This document shows, piece by piece, positions 1 to 12,872 of a DNA stretch of 64,000 nucleotides; position 1 is the stretch's first letter, and every line of letters starts with the position of its first letter. This DNA is from Excoecaria cochinchinensis. Its lineage: Eukaryota > Streptophyta > Magnoliopsida > Malpighiales > Euphorbiaceae. Where the stretch lies: the NCBI GenBank assembly GCA_947683425.1, contig CANTUQ010000073.1, forward strand, positions 3,878,501-3,942,500, given 5' to 3'. The notes under the pieces are model-generated. The model ran no database searches. It was not told the DNA's origin and was given only the letters and a program-made list of their open reading frames with translations. Both the position numbers and the translations under genes were made by a program.

Positions 1-209
1 TAAACCAGTAGATAACATTTATAAATTATATTATACTTGTGATTGCATATACCCGTAACTGCCGCAACCGGTTCCGCATTTATTAATTTCATTAATTTGA
101 AGTCTGTATTACGTATATGTTGCTAATTAAACCAATAGATAACATTTATAAATTATATTATACTTGTGATTGCATATACCCGTAACCGCCGCAACTGGTT
201 CCACATTTA
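1..209. repeat. Two-copy direct repeat (about 82 bp, spacing 127 bp)
   Basis: Bases 1-82 and 128-209 are nearly the same sequence, differing at a handful of positions, mostly in the GC-richer end containing CCGCAAC. The first copy touches the window edge, so a longer array may lie to the left. A GC-rich block near 735-820 has a similar look but is not a clear third copy. The repeat is probably part of the transposon whose right end lies at 1520. No coding content is seen. Confidence 0.6.
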
Positions 210-1439
210 GCTGTCCCGTGCGCCGAATCTCCTCGTGTTACCGGTTGCTTCACCCGAGGTAAGTTTGATATGTACTTAAATTAGCTTGTTAATAATATGT
301 ATATGTTTGAATTAAGTTGTATTAATTAGAAAATTTATTTGTGTTAATATTTATTGTTCTATGTATATACATTTCATGACCGTGTTGTAATTTGATTGTA
401 GTGATTGTGCGAAAATGATACTATAATAACGCCATATGGTGCCATAGTGTGATGATTAAAATAAATTACAAATGTTGTAGTTCTATGTAGGTAATTGTTC
501 TTAGTATTTTCTATGGAGTTGAGATGTGTTGATACGTTATAAAAGTGTGAAATTTGCTATTATTTAACAGGGAGATATGGACTCGTACAAGGGAAACTCT
601 GTCCGTTTTTTCACAGAATTTTAAGTATTGTAATTTTCGTAAGTAATGTACTTTTTGTCATGTATGAATGCAATTATATATAGATGTTAGTGTAAATTTT
701 TATTTTTTTAAATTAAATTAAATATCTTATTGCATGTACCCCGCCGTTAGCGGTCTCCACCGCCGTTTAGTTCCCTTGCACGCGTCTTTCCGATCCCATC
801 CCTCCCTCTCCGACTGGTATCTTGACTAAAGGTCATTTTTTCGATATCAAAGTGATTTTGATAATAATAAATATTTATGTGTATGGGATTTTTATTTAGG
901 TATTTTAATCATGTTTATATTTTGTGCTATGCATATATATGTTGATATAATTTTTATGTTGTTGATAATTTCTATTATATAGATAATTTGGTTACATATA
1001 CTAGCATATTGTTTATGTTTTAATTCCATATTATATTTATCTATATTTATTTAATGTGTATTTATTTTGAGTTGTACTTGTTATTATGTTCAAAATTTTG
1101 TAAGAGGGTATTAAATGTGAGAACTTATTGTAAAACTAATTATGAATTAGTTTGAAAAAATAAAATATAGAATTTAATTTAATTTAATTTAATTATGATA
1201 ATTGGCACGCTTCGGTACTAATTATGTATTTATAATTGTTGCACAACAGTTTAACAATAATAAATAATTTAGACAGAAGTTGGATGTATAGAAGTCTAAT
1301 ATCTGATGGTTACATTAATTTTGAGTTTGCCGAAGGCGTTCAATCCTTTATTGAGTATGCAATCTCTCAACTTGCATACATGAACGGTTTGAAAATTAGA
1401 TTCCATGCAAAAATTGTAAACATAGGTGTTATATTCTTA

Positions 1440-1520
1440 CGGAGGATGTGCATTTATTTGTGTTTAGAGACGGAATTCCGTCTCTATTTTCCATCTCTAA
1501 TTTGCGTTTTCCTTGTAGTG
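1440..1520. mobile_element. Right terminus of a CACTA (En/Spm-like) DNA transposon
   Basis: The stretch ends in CCTTGTAGTG, the reverse complement of CACTACAAGG, which is the usual CACTA terminus. Just inside is a perfect 20-bp palindrome, AGAGACGGAATTCCGTCTCT, at 1466-1485, of the kind found as subterminal repeats in this superfamily. The other end is not visible and probably lies left of the window, so bases 1-1440 may be its interior. The next three bases, ATT, would be the 3-bp target duplication. Beyond them the sequence continues as a hAT-family element, so the CACTA element seems to have landed in it. No transposase is seen. Confidence 0.55.
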
Positions 1521-2237
1521 ATTTTTTGAAATTCTAGTCCATTACTATCTATTAACCAATCCATCAGTTTCAGATTTTTGGACCGGTTAACCACTATAAT
1601 TATAAAATGTATTCATAAAAAAATTAAATTTTTGAAGATACTTAAAATTTAAAATTATAAAACAAACATAATTCAACATAATAATTAAATATGATGTTCA
1701 AACAACAAATATAAACTAAAAATATTCAAAAATATTATTTTCACATATATTAAAAAAAAATTAAAAATTTTAGTTAATATATTAATTTTATATAACTTTT
1801 CGAATATATTTTGATTTTAATTAATGAAAAATTGATATATCATTAAATAATAAGAAATACTAAATATGTACATATTGAACAATTAATAAATTAACTAAAA
1901 TGGCTTTAAAAAGACTAAAATGAAATTAAACTATTTTAAAGTAAATGAAAATTAAAAGTCTATAAATAATTAAATATGAAAATAATGAAATAAAAAATTA
2001 TAATAAAAATAAAAAAAGAGTGAAATAAAATTAAAAAAATATAGGAATGTTCATATATCAGTTTCGGTTTGGTTAACCGATTCATAAGTTAAAATATAAA
2101 AATCAGTCCATTAATATCGATTTTTGTAAAATACTAACAGTTAACCATAAAAATCGGTTCGGTTAACCTATTTTTCTGATTGGTTTCGGTTCAATTTTTT
2201 GGTTAATCAAATCCAACGGTTTTTTTGCTCACCCCTA
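1521..2237. mobile_element. Partial hAT-type non-autonomous element
   Basis: The right end is TTTGCTCACCCCTA, the reverse complement of the common plant hAT terminus TAGGGGTGAGCAAA. The inside carries repeated GGTTAACC/GGTTCGGTT words. It is homologous, in inverted orientation, to the element at 39653-42163, including a shared block with CACTATAATTATAAAAT near 1590-1607. The left end is missing because the CACTA terminus abuts it at 1520. The last eight bases of the target duplication should be CTTTTAGC (2238-2245), but the partner copy is not in the window. Confidence 0.65.
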
Positions 2238-2443
2238 CTTTTAGCGTCACTCAACTAGTACTCATTTATTTATGGTACAATACCTATATGAATAATTGAG
2301 TATGTAAATTAATAATGTAATTATCTACAATTATTATATATAGTGTAATTTTACCAATTAATGTAATTATATAAGTGTATAATCACCTTACTAATTAATT
2401 TTATTTACTTTAAATATTACTCAACTAGTATTCATCTATTTGT

Positions 2444-2448
<5 letters not shown>

Positions 2449-2536
<88 letters not shown>
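2449..2536. repeat. (TA)44 microsatellite
   Basis: This is an uninterrupted run of TA dinucleotides, 88 bp long. It lies in AT-rich intergenic DNA with no gene nearby. Runs of this length are mutable, and the copy number may be affected by assembly. Confidence 0.95.
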
Positions 2537-2537
<1 letters not shown>

Positions 2538-4786
2538 TTCTTAATTCCCTCTAAAACAATTTAATTTTTTCTCTTTTATCATTTTTAAATGTACAGCTAA
2601 AATTTCATTATATATAATAACTATACACTGGAGTAAAAGAATTAAACCGAAATATATTGTTCGAAATATATTGTTGTCTGTAGATTTAAATCAAACCGAA
2701 TTGTATTATTAGCTTCAATTTGTAGGAATTGTTGATTTTTTGTGTAAAATCGAATCGAAAATCGCATTGAACTGTATCAAATTATTATGAAATTGAATTA
2801 GACCAAAATAATAGATATTTGGACATTTACTAATTATTATATTATTATATTATTTAATACTGATAATTTCTAAATAATATTATTTATATTTTTTATTTTA
2901 CATTTAATTATATAAGTTTAAATTCATAACTATTTGTAGTTTAATGCATAAAATTAAAATAATAATATTTTAAATTCATTAAAAATTAAAATTATATTTA
3001 ATTATTAATAAAATAAATTTAATTATTACAATGATAATTATATATTATTAATTGTTTAATAAATAGTTAACTAAATATTCATTACTCATTAGTTATGATT
3101 ATACCAAATTTTATATTTAATTATATATAAAAAAATATTATAGTTAATACATCAGTTACCTAACTAAACAATTTATCAATAAATAACATTATAGAATAAT
3201 GAAGTTGACGAAACTATCCATGCAAATTGACAACTAGTTCATCCTAATTATTATTATGGACTATATTGAAATTGACCACTAGTTCATCCTAATTATCATA
3301 ATGGACTATATTGAAATTGCCATTTTTCCTTTACGCAAATGCAATTTAAGAAGAATAATATATTTTGGAAGTGAGACCTTGTCTATTCTAATTATTTTAA
3401 CAATTTAATTTTATTTACTTTTAATGTCACCCAATTATATTTTCTTTATTTTTGATATCAATAACTATACTACGGATATGTAATTATTAGTGAAATGCAT
3501 GTTTCCATCTAATCTTTCTGTAATCAAAGACTTATTATTATTATAATTATTGTGTGGTTAATACCTAATATTACTTGCCGTATTAAAACTTTTTCTGTTT
3601 ACGTCCCTTCTTTTTAGATAAATTTAGGAAATTTTTAACTCAACTACAATTGAGTTCCAATTTGAACACAATATATAATATATATATATTACGGTTTAAA
3701 ATAAAAATTAAAAATTTAATAATTGATCTGATTCTAATTTTTATTTTTAAAATATAAAATAGTATTTTTTTTCACGATTTTAATTATGATTTAGAAACCA
3801 TTTGTCATCATTTAATTCGAATTTTGACCGATTTAGTTTCAATTTAAAACTTAACCGTCGTTGCTACTCAAAGAAAAGGTCTCGTAAACAAAACACACTC
3901 TTAACCTTGAAAAGATATTCCAATCTGAAGGAGAAGAATTTAGAGAGTTTTCGGGGATATCTATTCGATTAGCGATCGATTCATTGTGGGCCGAGGATTG
4001 AAAAAGAGTAAGATCCTAGTGGGGTCTACAGGGTGAGGGTGTTCTATAAATAAACCTCCTTAACATGGGGTTTAGATTATGACACGTGTAATGATTAGGT
4101 TGGTATGAAACAATGTCCAAAAATGTGGGACCAGTGTCACCAATCACATTGGCATGTTGCAAACAATCATTTTCAGTGTGCGATACTGTGACGTATCATG
4201 TCAAGAATTCTTACAAAAGTACAATATAATTTAATTGTGATTTACCCTACATTATGATTTAGTCTATCAATTTAATGGTTAAATTAAAAGTTACTTTAAT
4301 GGTCGCTTTTAAGATTTTGTTTTGTTTTACCTCAAGTTTTTTTTTTAAAAAACATTTAATACAAATTTTTCTATTTTATTCTTATATTTACACTATACAT
4401 AAAAATAATAATAATAATAATAAATTGGTAAGCTGGAATCTTAAAAAAAAAAAAAAATCTATTTTATTATTTTTTAAGAGCAAAACTTCATTCTGAAAAT
4501 TTGTTAGTGACATAGTCTAAATTTTATGTTACGTTCTAAATATAATAGTTACATTCAAAATTACAACTTTATATTCCTCAACACATAATAGTATATGATA
4601 TGGTGCCTGTAGCCCCATGATCCTGCAGACAATATTTAACCAAATCAGGGTTATGTTATTTTCTTCAATTATCTAAATTAATACTACTGCTCTAGAGTTT
4701 TCATAATAGACCATTTAGCACTTAGAACATGATAAAATACACATCACTGAGCGTTAAGATTGATGCAAAGCTGTAAGTGTCAAGAA
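2537..4786. other. AT-rich intergenic DNA without a recognisable gene
   Basis: This stretch is very AT-rich. It holds two adjacent copies of a 45-bp unit at 3226-3270 and 3271-3315, each containing ACTAGTTCATCCTAATTAT. Around 3890-4100 the base composition becomes more balanced and CTATAAATAAAC occurs, which could be a promoter remnant, but no reading frame follows it. The right end should contain the 3' untranslated region of the gene ending at 4787. Confidence 0.5.
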
Positions 4787-7700
4787 TCAAGATTGTTCTA
4801 ACAAATTTTCTAAATATAAGTTCAATATGTATCTTCCTGTGGACAAAACATCTAGCCTCTTCTCACTGGGTTCGTACTTTCCTTTCCGGAGCTGGTATCG
4901 ATGCGTTACGGCTGCAATGGTGTATGTTTGGCCTTCTATAGTTACACTTTCTCCACATTGCAAGTTCTGCCACACAAAATACAGAAGTACAACAATTCAA
5001 ATATAAGCAAACATGAAGGGCACAATAGCAAATATCATATTTAAGTGCTTTCCATTTTAAAAAAAGCCGTGCCGGGCCTACTCATCAACTTTGATGTAAC
5101 AATGGAAAGACTAAATAAACAAGATGACAGATAGATCATCCAAGTTTTTGTCTACATTTCATTCTGTAATGAAAAATCATGGGAGCAAATCTGACATTCA
5201 TGCATCATTAAGCAAAAAGTAAAGTTAGCTCATCATATGGGGACCTCAATGTTCTCTAAGAAGAATTCATCCTCCCAAGCTAAGTATTTGAGAGTTTAGA
5301 ATAGAAAACATATCTTTAGCAATCAAATTCATATCTTCAAAGTTTAACATAATCCACTAGAAATAATATCAGCAAACTCTTACCCAATCTAATCCAACAA
5401 GTTTTTGACATTTTCAGTTATTGGAACACACACACACAAACACACACATATATGGGGTGCCCTGGATGTGGAATCCAGGACAGTAAAACTGAACAACTAT
5501 CTCGATCCTTTCTCTTCCTCTTCCTTCTTTTATGTTTCAACTCAAACTTATATTGACTAGTAGGTGAAAAGTATTCTAGAGACACGAATCACAATCAATT
5601 TTGCAGCCTGCAGCTTCTTTTACATGGTTTCTGCACAGGTAGATGTAAATGGAACTTAATCTAAAGGAACACTTTCTTAGAGTTAATTATTTCGTAGAGG
5701 ACCTATGGATATTGAAATGAATGAGGCCCTAAGATGAACATAAGTCCCTCTCTCCAACAGTTAACCACCACCAACCATTATCTTCTGCTGGAGATGCTTG
5801 AATTCCAGCCTGCCTGTGAAGAGGGGGTCATCAAAGAGTGAGGCCCTAAGATAACTGACATATATCGTCATGTGCTGATAATGATATTAAGAAAATCAAT
5901 CATTTATCTGCTGCATGTCCTAAAGTGAAAGAAGTCTATAGTCACCCTCCTCTTTCCAAATTTACAACTTGTATGCCTGCTAAAGCATTATAATTTTGGC
6001 TTGTTGCTTTTGGAAGATCAACAGAAGCAAGTTGAGATGATCAACTGTGCTAGCACATTCAGAAAGCAAGAGATGAAATGATCTTCAAAAAAATCACCAG
6101 CATCAAAAACTTAAAGCTTGTCAAGAGCATCATAACCATCCAGAGGCATGCAAAACATACAGAGCATGATAAGCAAGCTGCAACTCAAGTCAAGGACTTA
6201 GCAGAGAATAACAATGGGAAATTTCTCTGCCTGGCTCTGCTAAAATGAACACAGATAGACCATAAAATGCAAATACTTAATCTGGTACACTTGCAGTGGG
6301 AATCAGGGATTCCCATGGGAAGTTTATAAATGTTTTGAGCTGTCCTGAGATACATAATTCAGCGAAATGAATGCAGGCACTATCATTGAGGAATGGTCTA
6401 ATTTTTTCTTTTTATGTTCACTTTCAATGTGCAATAGTTTAATCAAATAGTACTTTAGATGAAAATGAAGTGGAAGCTCCTCCATTTGACATGGAATTGG
6501 CAGAAGCCAGGGTTAAGAAAGTATGTTCCGAGCTGCATAGAATCAATAATGCAGCTCATGCCCCATATATTCTATAAAATATTGTCTAATTGCCTTGCTT
6601 GGCTGGAGACCCAGCCTCACTTCAATGAATTCCACCACGCAAGAATTCATTTTCTGCATGCGGTTCAGACTTACCTTGCAACATTGGAGATAATTTCAAT
6701 GCCATTGGGACAAAGCTCATTTGGCACTGTACATTATATTTATCCCAGTAACTTATATCTCTGCTTTTATTTGGCAGAAACAGAAAGAACATTCTCTTTG
6801 TTGGTAAATGGGCGGGTCACCCATGATGGAACCCAACCTGTTTGTGGTAACTTCCATTTGGAAGCTACTAAAGTCATGAGTATGTGAGGATGGTGGTTAT
6901 ATGTAAACAATAACTTCCTCTTGTAATTTTTTCACCATTGTTTCAAAATCTTGGGTCTCTGCAAGAGGTATTTAGGTTGTGAAATTATTTTTACAATTCA
7001 TTATATTATATATCATGTGATTGTATTATGGACATGCATAAAATGATCTTGGGCTATAATTCTATGTGAATTATTTGTATTTTTATGTGAAACACATGGG
7101 ATTTCCATGAAATCCAACACTCTTTTTCAAGAAGAATGTAACAAACAGCTATAGTTGTTTGAAAAGAAATGGCTTATGGGCAATAAGTTATGAAAACATA
7201 GTAATAATGCCAGCCGGCTGTCAATTTTCTCTGCAATTTATCAGCTCTAGGGGAATCTGGTCAGTGTTTCCCATAATACTTCAACATAGAACTTCTCCCT
7301 CTCCGGACCTACTAAACTACTAAGCTATCTGCTAGCAATAACTCTTAAACCCCATCTCTTATATTTACCGTCTTCTTTATCCTTTTAAGCTGTCTGCCAA
7401 CAATAACTCTTAAACCTTTCTTATCTTTAACTCCCTCATATAATTGTATCATGCTCACCTGCCACCTCAACTATAATTTTGCTTGTAGTTTTGTTGCATT
7501 TACGGATTCTGTTTAACTAAGATTTTATCTCTTAGACATTCAAAGCACTAATTTTAATGCATTACAAGCTAATTGATTCACTTAATCCCTCAACTATTCT
7601 ATCATATTATTAAACATAAAATAAGATACAAATATAAGTTCACAAGAGAATGTGATAGCAAAGTATCCAAGAGTTGATTCTCAATCTTATATTTCACTAA

Positions 7701-8221
7701 AAATATCAAAGACTGGGACTTGGCAAATAAGATTGCATATATATATCCACACAACTTATTCCCATTCCCCCCTGAAGATTAAGTTCTAATTCATAAGTGA
7801 CATAGAGCTATAATGCCTAATAATGCAAAAGATTTTAAATAATGAAAAGTCCACTTAGAATAAGTAGCTAAAAGTTCCTGATAAAATCAAAATGACCCAA
7901 TTCAGATATACTCAAAATGTTGATGAATATGTAAGATTAAGAATACTTACTGGGGGACAGTAGCGAATGCCAAGATTTTTAGGAGGAGGAGTGATTTCGA
8001 TGACTTTATAAGGATGGATATGATCTCTATCACGTTCCTTCTTTCTGCAGCATACGTGGAGAACCGATGTCTGCCATGAATACGGTCATAATATACTGGA
8101 TTTAGAAAAATGAAATTAAGAACAGAAAATATGCAACATTATGAGAAGAAAAAAAAAATCTGGTAATTGTTGAATCTCGCACCTTCTTGTATGCTCCATG
8201 ATTCCATGAAACCATTGCCAT
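4787..8221 (-). CDS. Small conserved plant protein of unknown function, 112 aa, three coding exons
   Basis: Coding exons on the minus strand are 8183-8221, 7951-8070 and 4787-4966 (39, 120 and 180 nt), all with GT-AG borders and unbroken phase. The product starts MAMVSWNHGAYKK and ends LENLLEQS. Residues 19-24 hold a CCRKK basic/cysteine patch, residues 33-45 a proline-rich ITPPPKNLGIR stretch, and the last exon a compact hydrophilic domain with VTHRYQLRKGKYEPSEKRL. There is no obvious signal peptide, transmembrane segment or catalytic motif. I recognise it as a type of short conserved protein found across plants, but I know no function for it. An alternative start is the methionine two codons downstream. 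Intron 2 is about 3 kb, very long for such a small gene, and holds foreign-looking sequence. A GA/CT-rich 5' leader lies at 8222-8260. Confidence 0.8.
6430..6890 (+). pseudogene. Fossil coding fragment inside the long intron of the small gene
   Basis: On the plus strand, opposite to the host gene, the frame running through 6455-6572 reads like a real exon: an acidic start (LDENEVEAPPFDMEL) followed by a charged helix-like segment (AEARVKKVCSELHR), closed by a stop near 6570. A 142-codon open frame in another phase (6459-6887) overlaps it and is probably fortuitous. The later part of the stretch has no clear family. I do not recognise the source gene. It may be a captured or translocated exon, or an old gene remnant predating the intron's growth. 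Confidence 0.3.
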
Positions 8222-9767
8222 TCTCTATTTCTCTCTCTTTTTCACCTGCGCGTTGTTCCTGTTTTTGTGTCGAGAATTGAAAGTGAGGGAAACGAGAACC
8301 AGAAATTTATCAGATTTTTCTTTTTTCTTTTTAGCCAAATAAATGAAAAAAAGAAAGGTCCACCAGAAAATCTTATACTCTGTTTGGACGGCTGTATTGT
8401 AGGATAATGTGTTTAATAATACTATATGATATTTTTAATGTAACGTTGAAATCATATTTGAGATTGTATTATTAATATTAGATAATAAAATGAATAATTT
8501 ATTATATTATATTTTTTATAATATCAATTTAAAATATAATCATATTTCTTTTATTTTGTTATGAAATATTTGATATTTATAAAATAAAGATAACAAAATA
8601 AAATTAATATGAGATTCATAAAAGTATTAGAACTTCAAAAATATCATAACTATGGTCTAAATAAAATAATATATTTATGGAAAGAATCTATCAACCACGG
8701 AACCGCAGTAAATCCGTGTGGTTTCCATTTCGCCACATTCTTTCGATGCAATTTCACCATCAAACACTAGCACTAACAAGGAAAACAGATTAACAATAGG
8801 TCCAAATATGGCGATGAGTGATTTGCGACAATACCACACTATCCGTTATCACTATCCAAATAGAGTGTTAATAAGGTTTTAGATTAATTAAAACAGTAGC
8901 CACTAACTTTTACCACTAATGACGAAGACGAATCATATTTTAAAATTTTTTCATCTAAAATCACAACAGTTTTACCATTAATAACAAATGAATTTGTAAC
9001 TTTTTCACCCATAATTTCTATTTAAAAAAAAAAATCACAAGAACACACTCTTACTTATTTTTTTCACCATTTGCGCACTTCACTTTTACTTGTCAAAACA
9101 GTACCAATTTCACCCCTATATGCGCACGTAATAAAAAGCATGAGTATGAGTGCAATATAAATACATATTCCACCTAACAGTACCGATTTCATCCCTATAT
9201 GTGCACGTAACATAAGCATGAGTGCAATATCTAATAGGCTTTTGTAATTTCTCAGGATGCAACTCAGTTTATTACATCACAATTCAATAACTTATACCAA
9301 TGTATTATGTGTTTTTTTCTTTCTTTGTTTCTTTTCTTTTAAAGGAATTCAAACACAAAGTTTGAGATTGAATTGCTCTACCAAATTAGCAATGAAAGGA
9401 AACAATTTGAATAAATTTTTAATTGCAAATTATATTTCCAGCCATCTATCTGGGTGTCCATTAAAAATCAAGTCAGATGATACATCTCCACAATTTGTAA
9501 TTTATAGTTGCTAATCAACTCAAAATTTTCTAAAAAAAAAAAAAAAAGCATAAGTCGAAGGTCTCTGATCTATTAGACTTTGGTTAAATTGAAAAAAAGA
9601 AGAAGAAGAAGAAAAAGAAGGGGGCTTTCACACCTTGCCAAAAGAAAGACACAAAATCAAGAAAAGCAACTGAGAGCACAATCTACTGAATGGACAACTA
9701 AGGCTCAACGCTACAGTGGTGACAACTTCACTTGGCCGTTACACTTAAAAAAATCTTCTTTAAATTA
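8222..9767. other. Intergenic region between the small gene and the RRM gene
   Basis: The left edge holds the 5' leader and promoter of the small minus-strand gene, including a CT-rich tract at 8221-8250. The stretch around 8385-8690 begins with CTGTTTGGACGG and is AT-rich, resembling a degraded MITE, but I could not match both ends. Near 9080-9230 a segment with TGCGCACGTAA is duplicated in diverged form. The right edge (9500-9767) should hold the 3' untranslated region of the RRM gene. Open frames here are short, low complexity (poly-A, AAG repeats) and not convincing. Confidence 0.5.
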
Positions 9768-12700
9768 CTACCTTCCATAAGGATGATATCTACCACTGCC
9801 TGTACCACCATATCCCCCTCGACTTCCGTAGAATGAACCACCGCTGCCTCCTCCATACCCGCCACCAAGGCTGGTATCATAGTTACTGCCATAACCACCA
9901 CCAGAACTACCGCTGCCACCACCATATCCACCATAACCCTCACCAGGGCCACCATAACCTCCTACATCATAGCCCCTGTTAAAGCCGCCTCCAAAACGAC
10001 CAGAATATCCAAATGACTGTCCTCTGTAAGCCCCAATGGCACCATTGCCATATCCTCCATATCCACCATATTCACCACTATATCCGCCATAACTGACTCT
10101 ACCTCCATAGACTCCACCAGACCTATAAGGACCACCACCTCCACCAAAACCACTACCTCCAGATCCATCATATGCATCACCATATCCACCACCAAATGCA
10201 GGCCTTGAATCATTATAACGCTTGGACGACGGCAGTGGAGGGTTAGGCTTCTTTGGCTCTGCCTTCTTGATCTCCACCTGCAAGAGAGAAGGCATATGTT
10301 ATGCATCATTCTATCATTGGCCCAGCCAGACTGTTCCTAGAAAGCATGAGGAATTATACAATTGAGTTTCAAAAATATTATAATTAACCTATATTTGAAT
10401 ATGAGTGCACGAGCAATTTTATTAGGCACATAAATTGTTCCCACACCTACCAGTATCTTTCAAATTCTGTAAAAATCTATATATATATGTGAAAGGATTT
10501 GGGGTCATAAAAACAGAAGATAGCATTGGTATATACATCCATTAAGCCTTTTTTTGCATCATGTTGAAGGGATTTGCATCCACAATGATTCATCCAATTA
10601 AAGCTTGAAATCCAAGATCTTGTAAGTCCACACTATCAACATTCTGCTAAATCTTACTGGTTTGGGTTCAAACAATCATAAATACTCATTGCTATATACA
10701 AACATAACTACAATTGTTTGGTTTTCATGTTAAAAATAAGGCCATCATTAATGATAACAATAACAGAAAATACATGCTAGAGTTGACAGGTAACTGTAAG
10801 CATAAATCTTTGTTTTGTATATGTATGGTCTCTGAACTGCAATCTAGTCTTGCTAAGTCAGTGATTTAGTTGGGTTTTAAGTAGATTAGAGAGAAAATAG
10901 AGGCAATTAAAGAAATTAGTCTCATGCGATTCCAGAATTTGCAAGGAATTGTTCAATTAAGACTATATTGGAATAGATAAGCAGAATAATATAAACTGAA
11001 AATCTGTGACAAATTGTAATTGAGGGCAGTGTTAGCAACCATGGGACGAATAAAGCTAGTTTATCTGTTGATAGTTAAAACATATGCTGTGCTTATTTTT
11101 TTAAGTTCCAAATGTGAACAATAAGTAGTTAACACAGCTAGTCAGCTGGGAATGATAATTTACTGCTAAAAGCAGACCAATGAGTGTTTCCAACAAGAAG
11201 ATTCTTATGAGTGGTCAACTATCTACGTAGAAACAGTTGAAGTCTAATAAAGTGAAATAACTAAAAGTGCTGCAATAATTAATCAAGATACAAAAAGAAA
11301 ATGAAGGATGAGATTCTTAAATCATATGACAACTCAAATTTTAATTCAATTAAGTTGAGGTCTTTTAAATTTTTTAATTCGAAATGTTAGGACAACTCAA
11401 AGGAGTATCAATAACACATTATCATGCGGACCTCTGCCATTTTTCATGTTTCTTAAAAATAATGAGAAGGCAAGATGTAAGAAAACTATTATTACTTTTA
11501 AGAAATAAGGGAAAAGGGAAAAATAAGACGTTGGTACTCACCTGAGATCCAGCCAACTCAAGCCTGTTACCCTTGGCCAAAAGATCATCTACTGCCTGCT
11601 CTGTGTCGAATGTGATAAATCCAAAGCCACGAGACCGATTGGTGGAATGGTCCCTCATGATCTGATGTTCAATTATCTCACCATATTGTGCAAAGAATTC
11701 CTTGAACTCATCTGTCCATGGATCCATGCCCATTTATCGAATAGTGATGTAGTAATGCAAGGCCATGAAAATGTAACTGCATATAGGATAGATTACCTTC
11801 ATTCACAGTTGCAGGAATTCCACCAACAAAAATCTTTTTTGTCTTGAAATCCTTAGATCCCATAGCCCCTTTTGGTATCGTTCGCTTGATTTCCACCTAA
11901 AAAATCCATAGACCAAGCCAAAAATTGATAAACCATATAGAATTACTCAACTTGATAAGAGAATCAAAGGAACCAATCAAATGCTTAACAATACATAGAA
12001 ATCTAATGAACCATACTTGTTTCCCATTAATCACATGTGTGTCCTGAATAACTTGATCAACAACAGACGGATCTGCATAGGTCACAAATCCAAAACCACG
12101 AGGTTGGCCAGTCTTCCGGTCTTTCATTATAACAGAATCCGTAATTTCACCATATTCACCAAAATGCTTCACAAATTGCGCTGAACAAAAAGCATAACAA
12201 AAGATCATAAAAAAAAGAACTGAACATGGTGGTGAAATGAAAGATACCATTGGTTACTGGTTGCAGTATTAACTAACCAGAAGTAGTCTCCCTTGCTAAA
12301 CCTCCAACAAAAATTTTTCTGTACCATTTTTGTACAAAAAAAACAAACAAAGAACTCGATCAATTTACACAGCTAAGGTTACTAATGCAAGTTCAAAGAC
12401 TATATAAAAAGTAAAAGAGACGAGCATAATTTATTAGGTGTATAACTACATGTACAAAAAATATATTATTTCATAAGGATTCATGTGGATTGGGAGATAT
12501 GAAAACCCAACATTATACTTCAAGAAAACATCAAGATTAGATTAAAATCCTAATAAAAAGCAAGTAAACAACAGAGAAACCAGCGTCAAAATTAAAAATA
12601 ATAGTACAAATTGAAGAGAAAATACTTCAACACTTCCCTTTCTTCATTGCCTCATAACCCAACAACCAAAACATAATTAAAGCAGGAATTAAGCTAAAAA

Positions 12701-12872
12701 AAAGCATTAATTCGTGCTGCATTTGACAACAGAGAAAAGGAAAAAGAACACACCCAGGACTAGCTCCATCTCCAGTGTGAGAATGGGACCTTTCTTCTCC
12801 AGCGTGGAGGTCGGCGTATTTGGAATCGTTGTTTTCTCCAGCAGGAACCACATCTTGGTCTTGAGGGTCCAT
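9768..12872 (-). CDS. hnRNP A/B-like RNA-binding protein with two RRMs and a glycine-rich tail, 367 aa
   Basis: Coding exons on the minus strand are 12754-12872, 12278-12318, 12017-12180, 11797-11896, 11542-11711 and 9768-10277, with phases matching throughout. The hydrophilic N-terminus (MDPQDQDVVPAGENN) is followed by RRM1 (RNP2 KIFVGGL at residues 41-47, RNP1 RGFGFVTY at 81-88), a basic linker VEIKRTIPKGAMG, then RRM2 (RNP2 KIFVGGI at 129-135, RNP1 RGFGFITF at 169-176). Residues from about 217 to the end are Gly/Tyr/Ser-rich with GGYGG repeats, a low-complexity tail of the kind that drives condensation. The arrangement matches plant Musashi/hnRNP-like proteins such as Arabidopsis At3g13224 (RBGD group), which bind RNA in nucleus and cytoplasm. 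An in-frame upstream ATG at 12914 would add 14 residues. The 12872 start was preferred because it begins the compact acidic leader. Confidence 0.92.

Noticed and set aside
1236..1529. 97-codon open frame on the plus strand
   Set aside because: It ends inside the CACTA terminal repeat, is rich in Ile/Phe/Leu from AT-rich DNA and has no recognisable motif.
9728..10309. Val/Met-rich and Leu/Val-rich frames antisense or out of frame to the glycine-rich exon
   Set aside because: They are shadows of the GGYGG-coding repeat of the RRM protein's last exon.
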